From the NCBI RefSeq assembly GCF_029203305.1, contig NC_089467.1, positions 682,001 through 746,000 on the forward strand: a DNA stretch of 64,000 nucleotides. The letters are read 5' to 3'. The first letter of the stretch is position 1. Each line of letters opens with the position of its first letter. The notes beneath the pieces are model-generated. The model made no database searches. It saw only the letters and a list, made by a program, of their open reading frames with translations, and was not told where the DNA came from. This stretch comes from Yamadazyma tenuis (lineage: Eukaryota; Ascomycota; Pichiomycetes; Serinales; Debaryomycetaceae). The position numbers and the translations under genes are program-made. Shown piece by piece: positions 46,034 through 55,860 of this stretch.

Positions 46034-47743
46034 ATGACCGGTGCTGAATATACTATCAAAGAAGAACCTGCCTTCACTCCACGCAAAATTAAAATCATCG
46101 TTATCGGGGCTGGTGCCTCGGGACTTAATTTTGCCAGAGAGGTGTACCAAAACGTCCCAAGTGCAGACTTGGCTCTTTATGACAAAAACCCATCCATCGG
46201 TGGTACTTGGTACGAAAACAGATATCCTGGGGTTGCTTGCGACATTCCTTCCATCAACTATCAATACACTTGGGCTCCAAGTACCGACTGGAAAAAGTAC
46301 TACTCTTCGGGTCCCGAGATCTTGGCCTATTTCAAGAAGGTTGCCAAAGAACACGGGTTGGACAAAGATGTTCATCTCAACTGTCGGGTTGTTGCGTGTA
46401 AGTGGATTGAAGAAGACAAGAAGTGGGAAGTAACCATTCAAAGAGGTGAGGACCCGAATGACACCTTCATCGACTCGGCCGAAGTCTTGATCAATGCTAC
46501 CGGGGTGTTGAATAAATGGAAGTGGCCTGCTATCAAGGGGTTGGAAAACTTCAAAGGACCCAAGCTTCATTCTGCTAATTGGGATACTTCTTTGTCATTG
46601 AAGGACAAGAGAGTAGGTGTGATCGGATCTGGTTCCAGTGCTGTCCAAATTGTTCCTAACATTTTGCCACAAGTGAAGTCCATCACCCAATTTGTTAGAA
46701 GTAAGTTCTGGATCACTGCTGGTTTTGCTCAAAAATTCGCTGGTCCAAAGGGATCCAACTTCGAATACACCGATGAACAAATTCAAATCTTACAGAAGGA
46801 TCCAAAGAAGTACTTGACCTATAGAAAGAACATCGAGAGTGATCTCAACAAGAGATTCAGATCGGTGCTTAAAGGAAGCATTGAACAAAAGGAAGCTAGA
46901 GCATTTGCTGAACAGGAAATGAAGACCAAGTTGGCTCCCAAACCAGAAATCGCCGAGAAAGTCATTCCTCAAGACTTTGGTGTTGGATGTCGTCGTCCAA
47001 CTCCAGGTAACGGATTCTTGGAAGCCTTGTGTGATGAGAAAACCAATTTGGTGTATGACGATATCGACGAAATTACCGAGACTGGCTTGCGCACCAAGGA
47101 TGGAAAGCACCATGAGTTCGATGTGTTGGTTTGTGCTACTGGTTTTGATGTCTCTTGGGTTCCTCACTTTCCATTGATCGGTAGAGGTGGTAAAGATCTT
47201 CGTGACGAATGGAAGGAAAAGCCAGAAACTTACTTGTCTGTGTCTGTTCCAAACTACCCCAACTACTTGATCTTTATGGGACCTCACGCTCCATATGCTC
47301 ATGGTTCTGTGTTGCCTATGACCGAAGCTATTGCTAAGAACTTCATTAAAATCATCCAGAGAGTTGCTACCGAGTCGATCACTTCGTTCGAACCAAAGCA
47401 AGAAGCTGTCCAAGATTTCATCAACCAAAGAAAAACCTTCTTACAACGTACTATCTGGAATGACCCTTGTAGATCCTGGTTTAAGCAAGGTACTTACGAC
47501 GGGGAGTTGATGATGTGGCCTGGTTCTCGTATTCATTTCTTTGAGATCATGCTGAGCCCAAGATGGGAAGACTACAACTTGACTTACGAATTGGATAACC
47601 GGTTCTCGTACTTTGGCAATGGTTTCCATGTGAGAGAGTTCGACAACCGTGATTTGAGTTGGTATTTAGGTTTGTTGGGTGATAAGGACGAAGAACCCGA
47701 ATATTCTGATGAATACCTTAAGGAGTTCTTGGTCAAGTCTTAG
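46034..47743 (+). CDS. Baeyer-Villiger (type I) flavin monooxygenase
   Basis: A 569-aa protein from ATG 46034 (MTGAEYTIKEEP); the frame extends to 45992 through GTG only. Rossmann motif GAGASG near residue 25, then the long fingerprint GGTWYENRYPGVACD, which fits (A/G)GxWxxxx(F/Y)P(G/M)xxxD exactly. The BVMO fingerprint FKGPKLHSANWD (from residue 173) fits FxGxxxHxxxW(P/D). Second Rossmann GSGSSA near 198; CATGFDVSWVPHFP late. Expected reaction: NADPH/O2-dependent insertion of oxygen next to a ketone giving an ester or lactone; substrate unknown. Codon use is strongly biased like highly expressed genes. Next gene downstream is a permease. Confidence 0.93.
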   Translation: MTGAEYTIKEEPAFTPRKIKIIVIGAGASGLNFAREVYQNVPSADLALYDKNPSIGGTWYENRYPGVACDIPSINYQYTWAPSTDWKKYYSSGPEILAYFKKVAKEHGLDKDVHLNCRVVACKWIEEDKKWEVTIQRGEDPNDTFIDSAEVLINATGVLNKWKWPAIKGLENFKGPKLHSANWDTSLSLKDKRVGVIGSGSSAVQIVPNILPQVKSITQFVRSKFWITAGFAQKFAGPKGSNFEYTDEQIQILQKDPKKYLTYRKNIESDLNKRFRSVLKGSIEQKEARAFAEQEMKTKLAPKPEIAEKVIPQDFGVGCRRPTPGNGFLEALCDEKTNLVYDDIDEITETGLRTKDGKHHEFDVLVCATGFDVSWVPHFPLIGRGGKDLRDEWKEKPETYLSVSVPNYPNYLIFMGPHAPYAHGSVLPMTEAIAKNFIKIIQRVATESITSFEPKQEAVQDFINQRKTFLQRTIWNDPCRSWFKQGTYDGELMMWPGSRIHFFEIMLSPRWEDYNLTYELDNRFSYFGNGFHVREFDNRDLSWYLGLLGDKDEEPEYSDEYLKEFLVKS

Positions 47744-48620
47744 TGTTTAGTTTGATAGAAATTTATTTATAACACTTGATTTCGCTGAACCATTCAGAAT
47801 TTTCACGGCATTTGTTCATGGGTCTCTAACATCACTGCCGTGAGATGCCGAAACACAAAGTTAATTTCACCTTCCATCCAAAGACCCGAAGTAAGATTTC
47901 ATCTAAATTGAATCAGCCCATACCGGGCTTGTACTTCAAACTCTTATCATGGTGAGTTGGACATGTTGATTGTCCCGATGTCCCCATGAACGGTTAAGGC
48001 GGGGGTCAGCTGCCCGTTTCCAGAAGGATCTGCATGGAGTTAAGTTTTTGTAAAACCTTCCATCTGAGGTCCACAAATAGATATTTCCGGCGATTCACCA
48101 CTGTCTCCGATGGATAGAGAGAACTTGTCGGTAGAATAGGAACTTATTATCCGATCAAAAGTGATCGGTCAAGAGATAAGTAGCTGCAAGAATAACAGGT
48201 ATTACGAAGTTAGAGAGAACATGTCATTGTGGAGTAGTTTCTGATACCCGAAGCACACATTCCATGGGCTTACTGGGATTCTTACAGTTTCTTTGACTTC
48301 AACGAATCCCATTGTATGGCACACGCTACGGCTGCGAATTTTCCAGTTCGCGCGAAAATGAAATCACTGATAAGAATCCGCTCGGAATGGTTGGTCAACA
48401 ACGACTATACGCAGGCTTTTATCTTGTATCCACTGGAGCTCCATTTGTGAGTAAAATAACGTACAGCGTCAAGAAATAAATCATTAGTTACTAATATTGG
48501 AAGGTATTGTTTGCAGATAGCGTTGGACAGTTATCTTATCTTTTGCTGCATCACCATTGCCAAGCTTGTATATATTGCTATAGATTTTCTTCCAAGTCTG
48601 GGTTCAACATCATTATTCAA
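47744..48620. promoter_or_regulatory. Long promoter of DAL5-type permease with GATA sites and CCG/CGG palindrome
   Basis: No gene seen. GATA elements occur at 47944-47948 (TTATC), 48175-48180 (GATAAG), 48369-48374 (GATAAG) and 48419-48423 (TTATC). A perfect inverted repeat CCGATCA-AAAG-TGATCGG lies at 48151-48168. This combination suggests nitrogen control plus a specific inducer. Confidence 0.55.
48151..48168. promoter_or_regulatory. Perfect inverted repeat CCGATCA/TGATCGG
   Basis: Two 7-bp arms with a four-base spacer, about 450 bp upstream of the permease ATG; CCG and CGG ends suit a zinc-cluster dimer. Motif evidence only. Confidence 0.5.
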
Positions 48621-50153
48621 ATGTCTCTGGAAAAAATAAACCATGAAGTTCTGGTAGAAGAACAAGGTTCTACCTCCATCATCGAGGATCATGAAGCCTT
48701 GACGTCTATGAAAGGGCTTGATAAAGCTTTCGAGTTCTTGGACGGTAAGACTATTAGCTACACGGCCGAAGAGGAAAAAGCCGTTTTGAAAAGAATCGAT
48801 TGGCATGTCATGCCATTACTTTTTTTGTTGTATCTCATTCAGTTTGCTGATAAAACTTCGTTGAGTTACGCTTCGTTGATGGGTATCAGAATCGATACAC
48901 ATACTGATGTGGGTCAAAGATACTCTTGGGTGTCTTCTATTTTCTACGCTGGTTACATTTTCTTTGAGTTCCCCACCACCTACTTTTTGACTAAACTTCC
49001 CATCGGAAAGTTTCTTACCTTCAACATCCTTGCTTGGGGTATAGTCATCACGTGTTCTTGTGCTGCTTCTAATTATGCTTCTTTGCTTGTTCTTCGGTTT
49101 TTGCTCGGTATGTTCGAGTGTAGTATTACTCCTGGTGTTGTTTTGATCATTAGTATCTGGTACAAGCGGTCAGAGCAGGGTAAAAGATTGGGAATCCTTT
49201 TGGCTGCCAATGGATGTGCTACCATCTTAATCTCACCGGTTGCTTTTGGGTTGTCATATATCACCGGTGCTGCCATCGCCTCGTGGAAAATTCTCTTTTT
49301 GATTTTCGGGCTGGTGACAATTGTGTTGGGAACATTCTTCTTCTTTTACTTCCCAGATAACCAGTTGTCTGCCAAATTTCTTTCTGAGGAAGAAAAGGTT
49401 ATTGCTATTGATCGTATCAGAACCAATTTCCAAGGAGTTGGTTCCAAATCTTGGAAATGGTACCAATTTAGAGAAGCTTTTCAAGACCCAAGAACCTACT
49501 TGTACATGCTTTACTCGCTTTTGATGAACATTCCTAACGGAGGTGTCACTACTTTTGGAAGTATCATCATCAACTCGTTCGGTTTCGATTCTCAGCACTC
49601 TTTGTTACTTTCTATGCCTGGTGGAGCTGTTGATATCATCTTCAAGCTTTGTATTCCTGCATTGTCTGATAAATTAATGGACAAGAGTTTACCGGCTGCC
49701 ATTGCTATTGCTTTCCCAATGATTGGAGGTATCATGATGAGTACTCTCGATGTGGATAGAAAGGGTCCTCTTTTGGTGGGTTACTACTTTATTTCTGCTG
49801 CTGGTGCTTCTTGGGGTTTGGTGATGTCGATGATCGGTGCCAGTAGTTTGGGATCCACCAAAAAGAGTGTTGTCAACACCTGTCAGATCGTCTGTTATGC
49901 AGCTGGTAACTGGGTTGGTCCTCAGCTTTGGCTTACTCGTGAAGCTCCTGTGTATCCTACTGGTAAGAAGTTGGTAGGGATTTTCTACGGGTGTGCTTTG
50001 GGAACTTTGTTGGTGATTAGATTTGTTAATATCAGGGAAAACCGTCGGAGAGACAAGCTTCAAGCTGAAGGAAAGATTCCTCCACCTCCAGAGAATGCCG
50101 AGTTTTTGGACTTGACTGACTTTGAACAGCTCAACATGAGGTACATTATCTAG
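48621..50153 (+). CDS. DAL5-family MFS permease, second copy (TNA1-like group)
   Basis: A 510-aa protein from ATG 48621 (MSLEKINHEVLVEE); upstream open frame lacks homology and an ATG. It has 12 predicted helices with LLYLIQFADKTSLSYASLMGI at helix 1, SIFYAGYIFFEFPTTYFLTKLPIGKFL, FLLGMFECSITPGVVLIIS and SIIINSFGFDSQHSLLLSMPGGAVDII. The C-terminal FLDLTDFEQLNMRYII is a frequent ending of fungal allantoate/nicotinate-type carriers. Only distantly similar to the permease at 32.2 kb. Its promoter carries multiple GATA sites. Substrate unknown. Confidence 0.9.
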   Translation: MSLEKINHEVLVEEQGSTSIIEDHEALTSMKGLDKAFEFLDGKTISYTAEEEKAVLKRIDWHVMPLLFLLYLIQFADKTSLSYASLMGIRIDTHTDVGQRYSWVSSIFYAGYIFFEFPTTYFLTKLPIGKFLTFNILAWGIVITCSCAASNYASLLVLRFLLGMFECSITPGVVLIISIWYKRSEQGKRLGILLAANGCATILISPVAFGLSYITGAAIASWKILFLIFGLVTIVLGTFFFFYFPDNQLSAKFLSEEEKVIAIDRIRTNFQGVGSKSWKWYQFREAFQDPRTYLYMLYSLLMNIPNGGVTTFGSIIINSFGFDSQHSLLLSMPGGAVDIIFKLCIPALSDKLMDKSLPAAIAIAFPMIGGIMMSTLDVDRKGPLLVGYYFISAAGASWGLVMSMIGASSLGSTKKSVVNTCQIVCYAAGNWVGPQLWLTREAPVYPTGKKLVGIFYGCALGTLLVIRFVNIRENRRRDKLQAEGKIPPPPENAEFLDLTDFEQLNMRYII

Positions 50154-50539
50154 ATGGTAGTGCTAAAAATTGTGATATAAATATATTCAGTTCGTCTTGT
50201 AAAGACATTAAGTGTATTCAGTTCGTTTTGTAAAGACAAATACAACACCACAATATCATTATATTGTAAAACCGGTGATATACATTCTTTTCACCTCTTA
50301 GCAGCAATCCAGCGGTTGGCTCCGGCACAAAGATGGCCACCCAAATCGGCATAGCCAACCGTGCCCTGATGGCCTCCTATGCAGTTCGCGTCCATCGTTA
50401 TCCGTCGTTGTCCATCTTATCGGCATCCTGCAGGAAAATTCCGTAGATCATACCGCACATTTAATCAACGTTGTCCATCTGGACTACATTGTATATAATG
50501 GACACAATCTATGCCTGAGCCATCCCATAAACCCCAGAA
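50154..50539. promoter_or_regulatory. Intergenic region upstream of the aminotransferase
   Basis: A 31-bp tandem repeat lies at 50185-50246 (ATTCAGTTCGTYTTGTAAAGACA twice minus flanks), in the 3' region of the permease. TTATC elements at 50398-50402 and 50417-50421 may act on the aminotransferase gene. No gene seen. Confidence 0.5.
50185..50246 (+). repeat. 31-bp tandem duplication
   Basis: Two copies starting at 50185 and 50216 that share ATTCAGTTCGTYTTGTAAAG; downstream of the permease stop codon. Confidence 0.8.
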
Positions 50540-51742
50540 ATGAGTAAGTTTTCTCACCTTGAGCTCCAGCCCGCCGACGAATTCAACGATCTTAGAATCA
50601 AATTGGCCAATGATTCCGATCCCAACAAGATCGATGTCAGTGCCGGAGTCTACAGAGGAGAAGACGGGGATTCTTTTACTCTCCCAGTGGTCCGCAAAGC
50701 CAAACACTTGTACCATGAGGAAAACTACGGACACGATTATACCTTCTGCTTGGGATTGCCAGAGTTTGTGCAAAATGCTGCAAAGGTCGCCGTAGGTGAA
50801 ACTGCTGTGTCCAAGAAGTTGGTTGCCTCGTGTCAAACCATCGGTGGAACTGGTGCCTGTCACCTTGGAGCCTTGTTTCTTAGTCAAAGTTCAGGCTACA
50901 AGAATTTCTATCTCGGAATTCCCGCGTGGCCCAATTACTTTCCTTTAATTAAACAGGCTGGAGGTACCGTCACCACCTACTCGTACTATGACACCGACAA
51001 CAAGTGTGTGGACTTCGACGCGATGGTTACCCAGCTTAATACAGCTCCCGCCAAGTCTGTATTCATTTTACAGTTGTGTTGTCACAACCCTACGGCTGCG
51101 GATTTGACGATCGAGCAATGGCTGCAAGTAGCTGAGATCATGAAGAAAAGAGACTTAATTCCGTTCTTCGACGCTGCCTACCAGGGTTTTGCTAGTGGCT
51201 CAACTGAGACCGACGGGTTGCCTATTCAGAAGTTTATTGAGTTGGGCTGTGAGGTGATTGTGTGTCAGTCGTTTTCCAAGAACCTTGGTTTGTATGGAGA
51301 AAGATTGGGATGCTTGCACGTGGTGGTCAGCGATGCCTCCAATACTCCGCTTGTACTGGATCAGTTGAGATACTTGTTTCGGGCCGAGTGTTCGAGTTCT
51401 CCTGCTTACGGTGCCAGGTTAATGGCTCTTATCACCAAGAGCGATGAGCTTTTCGCCCAGTGGAAAAAAGACTTGCAGGACGTTAGTGTGCGTTTAAGGA
51501 CCATTAGGGACACCGTGTACAAGTTGATTACTGAAAAATACAAGACTCCAGGAACCTGGGAACATGTCAAGACACAAAGAGGTCTTTTCTGGTACTCAGG
51601 ATTGACGGAAGCACAAAGTAAGAAACTCCTTGAGGAGTACCATGTTTTCCTTCCCAAGAATGGAAGAGTCAATGTTGCTGGTTTAAATGATAATAACATA
51701 GATGCTTTCTGTGCTGCGTTTGATGCGGTGGTTAGAAATTAA
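50540..51742 (+). CDS. Aspartate aminotransferase paralogue (class I, cytosolic type)
   Basis: A 400-aa PLP enzyme without a presequence. Active-site Lys247 lies in CQSFSKNLGLYGERLG; GGTGACH is the phosphate loop region, PAWPNY holds the Trp stacked on PLP, FDAAYQGFASG the Asp/Tyr pair, FRAECSSSPAYGAR the side-chain-binding Arg, and GRVNVAG the alpha-carboxylate Arg. Two usually invariant spots differ: HNPTG is HNPTA and SNPP is SSSP, so this looks like a diverged paralogue rather than the main Aat2. Reaction expected: aspartate + 2-oxoglutarate to oxaloacetate + glutamate, or a related amino donor. Fits the nitrogen-scavenging block. Confidence 0.88.
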   Translation: MSKFSHLELQPADEFNDLRIKLANDSDPNKIDVSAGVYRGEDGDSFTLPVVRKAKHLYHEENYGHDYTFCLGLPEFVQNAAKVAVGETAVSKKLVASCQTIGGTGACHLGALFLSQSSGYKNFYLGIPAWPNYFPLIKQAGGTVTTYSYYDTDNKCVDFDAMVTQLNTAPAKSVFILQLCCHNPTAADLTIEQWLQVAEIMKKRDLIPFFDAAYQGFASGSTETDGLPIQKFIELGCEVIVCQSFSKNLGLYGERLGCLHVVVSDASNTPLVLDQLRYLFRAECSSSPAYGARLMALITKSDELFAQWKKDLQDVSVRLRTIRDTVYKLITEKYKTPGTWEHVKTQRGLFWYSGLTEAQSKKLLEEYHVFLPKNGRVNVAGLNDNNIDAFCAAFDAVVRN

Positions 51743-53272
51743 ATAGCATTACAATTAACAATTAATCCTTTAGAGAGGTGAGTGTAGAGCCGAGCGGATT
51801 AGTGGAGGGAACTGTTGTTGACATCAGATTTCTGTCCTATGATCAACGATATTATGTAAACAACTGCACTACAGACCTTGAAATGGTAGAAACCTGTGAA
51901 CGGTTGGAAATTCCGGGGCTCAAACCGCGGTTGCAAAACAACTTTTTAATGCGTCGGTGAAGACTAATTGCAACGTAGATTTTAATTTTGATACTTGTAA
52001 GGCCGTTCAAGCCGCTACCCAAAGCCTTGATCACTGTATACATGGCAAGTATTTATTCAGTATTTTAGAGTAGAAAATGACAGACTACGTTCACTTTTTT
52101 GGAAACACTCGTGAAAGTAGAATCCAAGTAAAATATGCGAGTTTTACATGGATTGTTCATTTTTGACTAAAGCAGGCTCAAGTGCATTGACACAAATAGC
52201 CACTCCGAATGGTTATAGTTACAACCAAGGAAGCCAAATTTTATGTGTAATTGATCTTACATGACACAATTCTTGTTGTTGTCTATTGCAGAATAATTGT
52301 ATAATAAAAGAATTAGTAAATTCATAATTCCTGTGGACCACACCAATTGATTAAAGTTTAGGTGCGCACAAGTTATCATCAGCGCTGTAGTGCTATTACT
52401 GTGAATTGAATACCTATGAACACATTTCACCTTCTTGCCCGAGGGCATAAAAGGGCCTGGCGGTACAAATAACCCAATATTCACCGGCTGACCACCGCGT
52501 CGTTTTATTCGCACCACTGCCAAAATAACCATTCGTCAACACCTTGCCCATAGCTCTGGGCACATAGTACAATCAATGAGCGAAGTTGCAAAAAAACACT
52601 AGACCACACCCGAACAGCCAATACTAGGAACCCCCTTAACGGCCAAGGCAACGACCAAACCTCTCATAAAACCACACCGACTTTGCTCTTCAAAGAGAGA
52701 GCTTCTCTTCTTCTGAAAAGGTGATGAGCCTATGGATGCCCAAGAGTATCGTAGACACACAGACGAGTATCTTACCTTGATACTCGAACCCGGTGTTGAG
52801 AAGAAACGATGACACCACTAGTAGCACAAGCACGAGCACCACAATCATGCTGCTAACAGGAGGATTTAGTGAGTATCAGTAAAAAAAAAAATCTGTTACG
52901 TGTCTTGATGATAGGGGTTATAAGTTAGGTTTCGCTTATATCCTCCATGAGAACTGAAGTCGGGGTAACAGATGTGGAGTATGAAGTCTCTCATGCTTTA
53001 GTCTTCAGTAAGAGGATTATTTGATGCTCCATTACTGGTTGGCCAAGTGGGCTAGCGAGAGTCTGACCCCCACCCCAAGGTTTTTTCAGAAATATACAAT
53101 ATTTTTACATGGTTGTTCCTGTTGCAACGCTTCGAAATTAAAAGGTTCTTGATTTTATTTCTGTGCACAAGCAGTTGAAATAGATAGGCGATATTAATAA
53201 ATACGATGAGAAAGGAATCAGAGAAGGAGTTGCGACATCCATCTTGGAGGGGTAGTATTTAGTCCTCACTCG
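51743..53272. other. Gene-poor 1.5-kb stretch
   Basis: No conserved coding region seen. AT-rich left part (51743-52330), a segment with short open frames on the minus strand (52257-52532, 91 codons, not protein-like), a candidate 52-codon hydrophobic frame (52690-52848), and the promoter of the kinase gene. No tRNA-like A/B box pair found. Function unknown. Confidence 0.35.
52690..52848 (-). CDS. Possible 52-aa membrane microprotein
   Basis: ATG at 52848 opens 52 codons beginning MIVVLVLVLLVVSSFLL, a strong membrane helix, then a short polar loop, a second weaker hydrophobic stretch (ILVCVSTILLGI) and a charged end SEEEKLSL. The two-helix hairpin layout is protein-like, but no family is recognised, and chance remains possible in a sequence rich in GTG/CTC repeats. 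Confidence 0.25.
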   Translation of the reverse strand: MIVVLVLVLLVVSSFLLNTGFEYQGKILVCVSTILLGIHRLITFSEEEKLSL

Positions 53273-54145
53273 ATGGGCATCGCGAATTCTAATATGGACA
53301 TTCCGGCCCTTTCCCGCTGGGACACCCACATAAAGACATTGGGCCACGGTACCAGCGGCCGCGTCGACCTATATCAATGCCGTGGGTCCACCATGGTGTA
53401 TGCCATTAAAAAATACGACCCCAAAGAAAAACACGAGGACTTCTCCGATTATAGAACCAGAGTGCTGAACGAGCACTTAATTTTGTCTCGACTAAATCAT
53501 CACAATGTCATACGCTCCTACAAGCTTGAGTGTCTGTGGCTCCGGTCGTCTGTGCAGTTATACCTCCAGTATGGCGGAAATGCCACTCTCAAGGGCCTTA
53601 TAGCAAAAAAATGTCCTCCCAGCGAAATGTTCTGTTTCGTCAAACAGCTCCAACAGGGTATCAGGTATATCCACTCAGAGGGCGTGTGCCATCGGGACTT
53701 GAAGTTTGCAAATATCATGATAACCCCTCAAGGGATCTTGAAGATCATCGACTTTGCTGATGCCCGGCTTGGACCCCGGTGCTACGGAATTATTGGTACT
53801 AGCTCGTTCTGTGCGCCCGAAGTTTTCTCGAGCCTTGACTATAACGGGTACAAAATCGACGTATGGGCGTTTGGCATCATCGTATACTACTGCATTTTCC
53901 ACCGATTCCCCTGGAATGTTGCCAAATCTGAATGTGTAGAATTTGTGGCCTTTATAAATTCTTGTGACTTGAATTTGTCCAGGCTTCCCGCACATATCCA
54001 AACGGTGTTAACACAATGCCTAACGGTCGACCCGACCCAAAGACCCGGCATCGACTCTGTCGACACCAGTAGCTGGATTGCTGGCATCGACTGTTGTACT
54101 CCCACCAATTCCTGTAAATATGACCATTGTCGGTGGTTTAAATAG
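53273..54145 (+). CDS. Compact Ser/Thr protein kinase, NPR1/HAL5-like
   Basis: A 290-aa protein that is little more than a kinase domain. Gly-loop LGHGTSGRVDLY (about 24-35), VAIK-type Lys in YAIKKYD, alpha-C Glu in LNEHLIL, catalytic CHRDLKFANIM, activation segment IIDFADARLG with DFA in place of DFG, GTSSFCAPEVF and DVWAFGIIVYY. This set is closest to the fungal Npr1/Hal5/Prr family that tunes nutrient and ion transporters, but the long regulatory N-terminus of those kinases is absent. DFA could weaken Mg binding; some active kinases tolerate it. N-terminal MGIANSN could accept a myristate, which is inference. Confidence 0.85.
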   Translation: MGIANSNMDIPALSRWDTHIKTLGHGTSGRVDLYQCRGSTMVYAIKKYDPKEKHEDFSDYRTRVLNEHLILSRLNHHNVIRSYKLECLWLRSSVQLYLQYGGNATLKGLIAKKCPPSEMFCFVKQLQQGIRYIHSEGVCHRDLKFANIMITPQGILKIIDFADARLGPRCYGIIGTSSFCAPEVFSSLDYNGYKIDVWAFGIIVYYCIFHRFPWNVAKSECVEFVAFINSCDLNLSRLPAHIQTVLTQCLTVDPTQRPGIDSVDTSSWIAGIDCCTPTNSCKYDHCRWFK

Positions 54146-54261
54146 CATATAGTGAAAGCCTCGCCCGCTCGTGGATTTGTGCAATCCTCAACAAAATGAA
54201 TCATAGCTGAAAAATTCTGACTCTTAAAGTTTTTTTTTCAACTTGTGACTGCCAGTGCCAA

Positions 54262-55719
54262 ATGCTTTCGAGTACTATACGTTCGACATTGAGAGTATCC
54301 TCAAGATACTATGCTTTATCAGCCCACGCCAAGGCGTTGATGTCAAAGCCGGTTCTGGAAATTGATCCAGAGATGACCGAGATCTTGGGATTGGAGAAGC
54401 AAAGACAAAAGAACAGTGTAACGTTGATTCCTTCTGAGAACTTCACCTCCAAAGCCGTCATGGATTTGTTGGGATCCGAAATGCAGAATAAGTACTCTGA
54501 AGGGTACCCGGGTGAACGGTACTACGGAGGTAACCAATTCATTGACCAGGCCGAAGCTTTATGTCAAAAGAGAGCTTTGGAAGCGTTTGACTTGGATCCC
54601 GAACAATGGGGTGTCAACGTTCAGCCTTTATCTGGAGCCCCTGCCAACCTCTATGCCTACTCGGCCGTGTTGGAGGTTGGAGACCGGATTATGGGTTTGG
54701 ACTTGCCTCACGGTGGACATTTGTCTCACGGATACCAGACTCCTACTGCCAAAATCTCCTACATCTCCAAGTACTTCCAGACAATGCCATACCGGTTGAA
54801 CGAGGAAACCGGGTTGATTGACTATGACACCTTGGAAGCCAATGCCATTTTGTTCAGACCAAAAGTCATTGTTGCTGGTGCTTCTGCGTACTCGAGAGTC
54901 ATCGACTACGCTAGAATGAAAAAAATTGCTGACAAGGTCGGAGCCTACTTATTGAGTGACATGGCCCATATCTCTGGATTGGTGTCGGCTGGAGTCACCC
55001 AATCTCCGTTCCCATACTCGGACATTGTGACCACCACCACTCACAAATCGTTGAGAGGTCCTAGAGGAGCCATGATTTTCTTCAGAAAGGGTATCAGAAA
55101 AGTCACCAAGAAGGGTAAGGAAATTCCCTACGACTTGGACAAGAAGATCAACTTTTCTGTGTTTCCAGCTCACCAAGGTGGGCCTCACAACCATACGATT
55201 TCTGCCTTGGCTGTTGCCTTAAAGCAGACTTCGTACCCAGAGTACAAAGAATACCAACAAAACGTCGTTGACAATGCTGCCAAATTTGCCGACCAGTTGC
55301 AGGCCAAGGGCTTCAAGTTGGTGAGTGACGGGACCGATACTCACTTGATTTTGGTGGACTTGAGATCCAAAAACATCGATGGTGCCAGAGTTGAAGCGGT
55401 TTTGGAAAGAATCAACATTGCTGCTAACAAAAACACCGTTCCTGGAGACAAGTCTGCTCTTTTCCCATCGGGATTAAGAGTCGGAACTCCTGCCATGACT
55501 ACCAGAGGTTTCGGAGAAGAAGAATTCGGCAAAGTGGCCGAATACTTCCAACGGGCTGTTGATATTTCCATTGATTTGAAAGCCCAAGAGTCGGGAAAGA
55601 ACCCCAAGGAGTTGTTGGCTTCTTTCAAGCAGTTGGCTGATGCATCCAAGGATGTGAAAGAACTCGGTGAGGAGGTTTCCAACTGGGTGGGCCAATACCC
55701 AGTTCCTGGTGATTTGTAG
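54262..55719 (+). CDS. SHM1: SHM1, mitochondrial serine hydroxymethyltransferase
   Basis: A 485-aa PLP enzyme with a presequence ([20 protein letters not shown]). [45 protein letters not shown] and the PLP-lysine segment [15 protein letters not shown] (Lys near 262) are all intact; ends [11 protein letters not shown]. Reaction: serine + tetrahydrofolate to glycine + methylene-THF in the matrix. Codon 32 is CTG in VLEIDPEM where S. cerevisiae Shm1 has VSEGDPEM, evidence for CUG-Ser decoding. Confidence 0.98.
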   Translation: MLSSTIRSTLRVSSRYYALSAHAKALMSKPVLEIDPEMTEILGLEKQRQKNSVTLIPSENFTSKAVMDLLGSEMQNKYSEGYPGERYYGGNQFIDQAEALCQKRALEAFDLDPEQWGVNVQPLSGAPANLYAYSAVLEVGDRIMGLDLPHGGHLSHGYQTPTAKISYISKYFQTMPYRLNEETGLIDYDTLEANAILFRPKVIVAGASAYSRVIDYARMKKIADKVGAYLLSDMAHISGLVSAGVTQSPFPYSDIVTTTTHKSLRGPRGAMIFFRKGIRKVTKKGKEIPYDLDKKINFSVFPAHQGGPHNHTISALAVALKQTSYPEYKEYQQNVVDNAAKFADQLQAKGFKLVSDGTDTHLILVDLRSKNIDGARVEAVLERINIAANKNTVPGDKSALFPSGLRVGTPAMTTRGFGEEEFGKVAEYFQRAVDISIDLKAQESGKNPKELLASFKQLADASKDVKELGEEVSNWVGQYPVPGDL

Positions 55720-55860
55720 TTCAATAATGGACAATAGTATTTGAGACCACCATATACATCCTACGCTCTATATGTCCAAACAATACTTTGGAATCTGTGC
55801 TTATAGTTACAAAATACAAAACCCCAATCAGTCGCGCACTTTTCATTATTCTTTCACATC

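Noticed and set aside
52257..52532. 91-codon minus-strand frame
   Set aside because: The sequence is AT-rich with no conserved motif, and it is most likely chance.
52770..52800. GGGTTCGAG (minus strand) resembling a tRNA B box
   Set aside because: No matching A box, acceptor stem or anticodon arm could be drawn around it.
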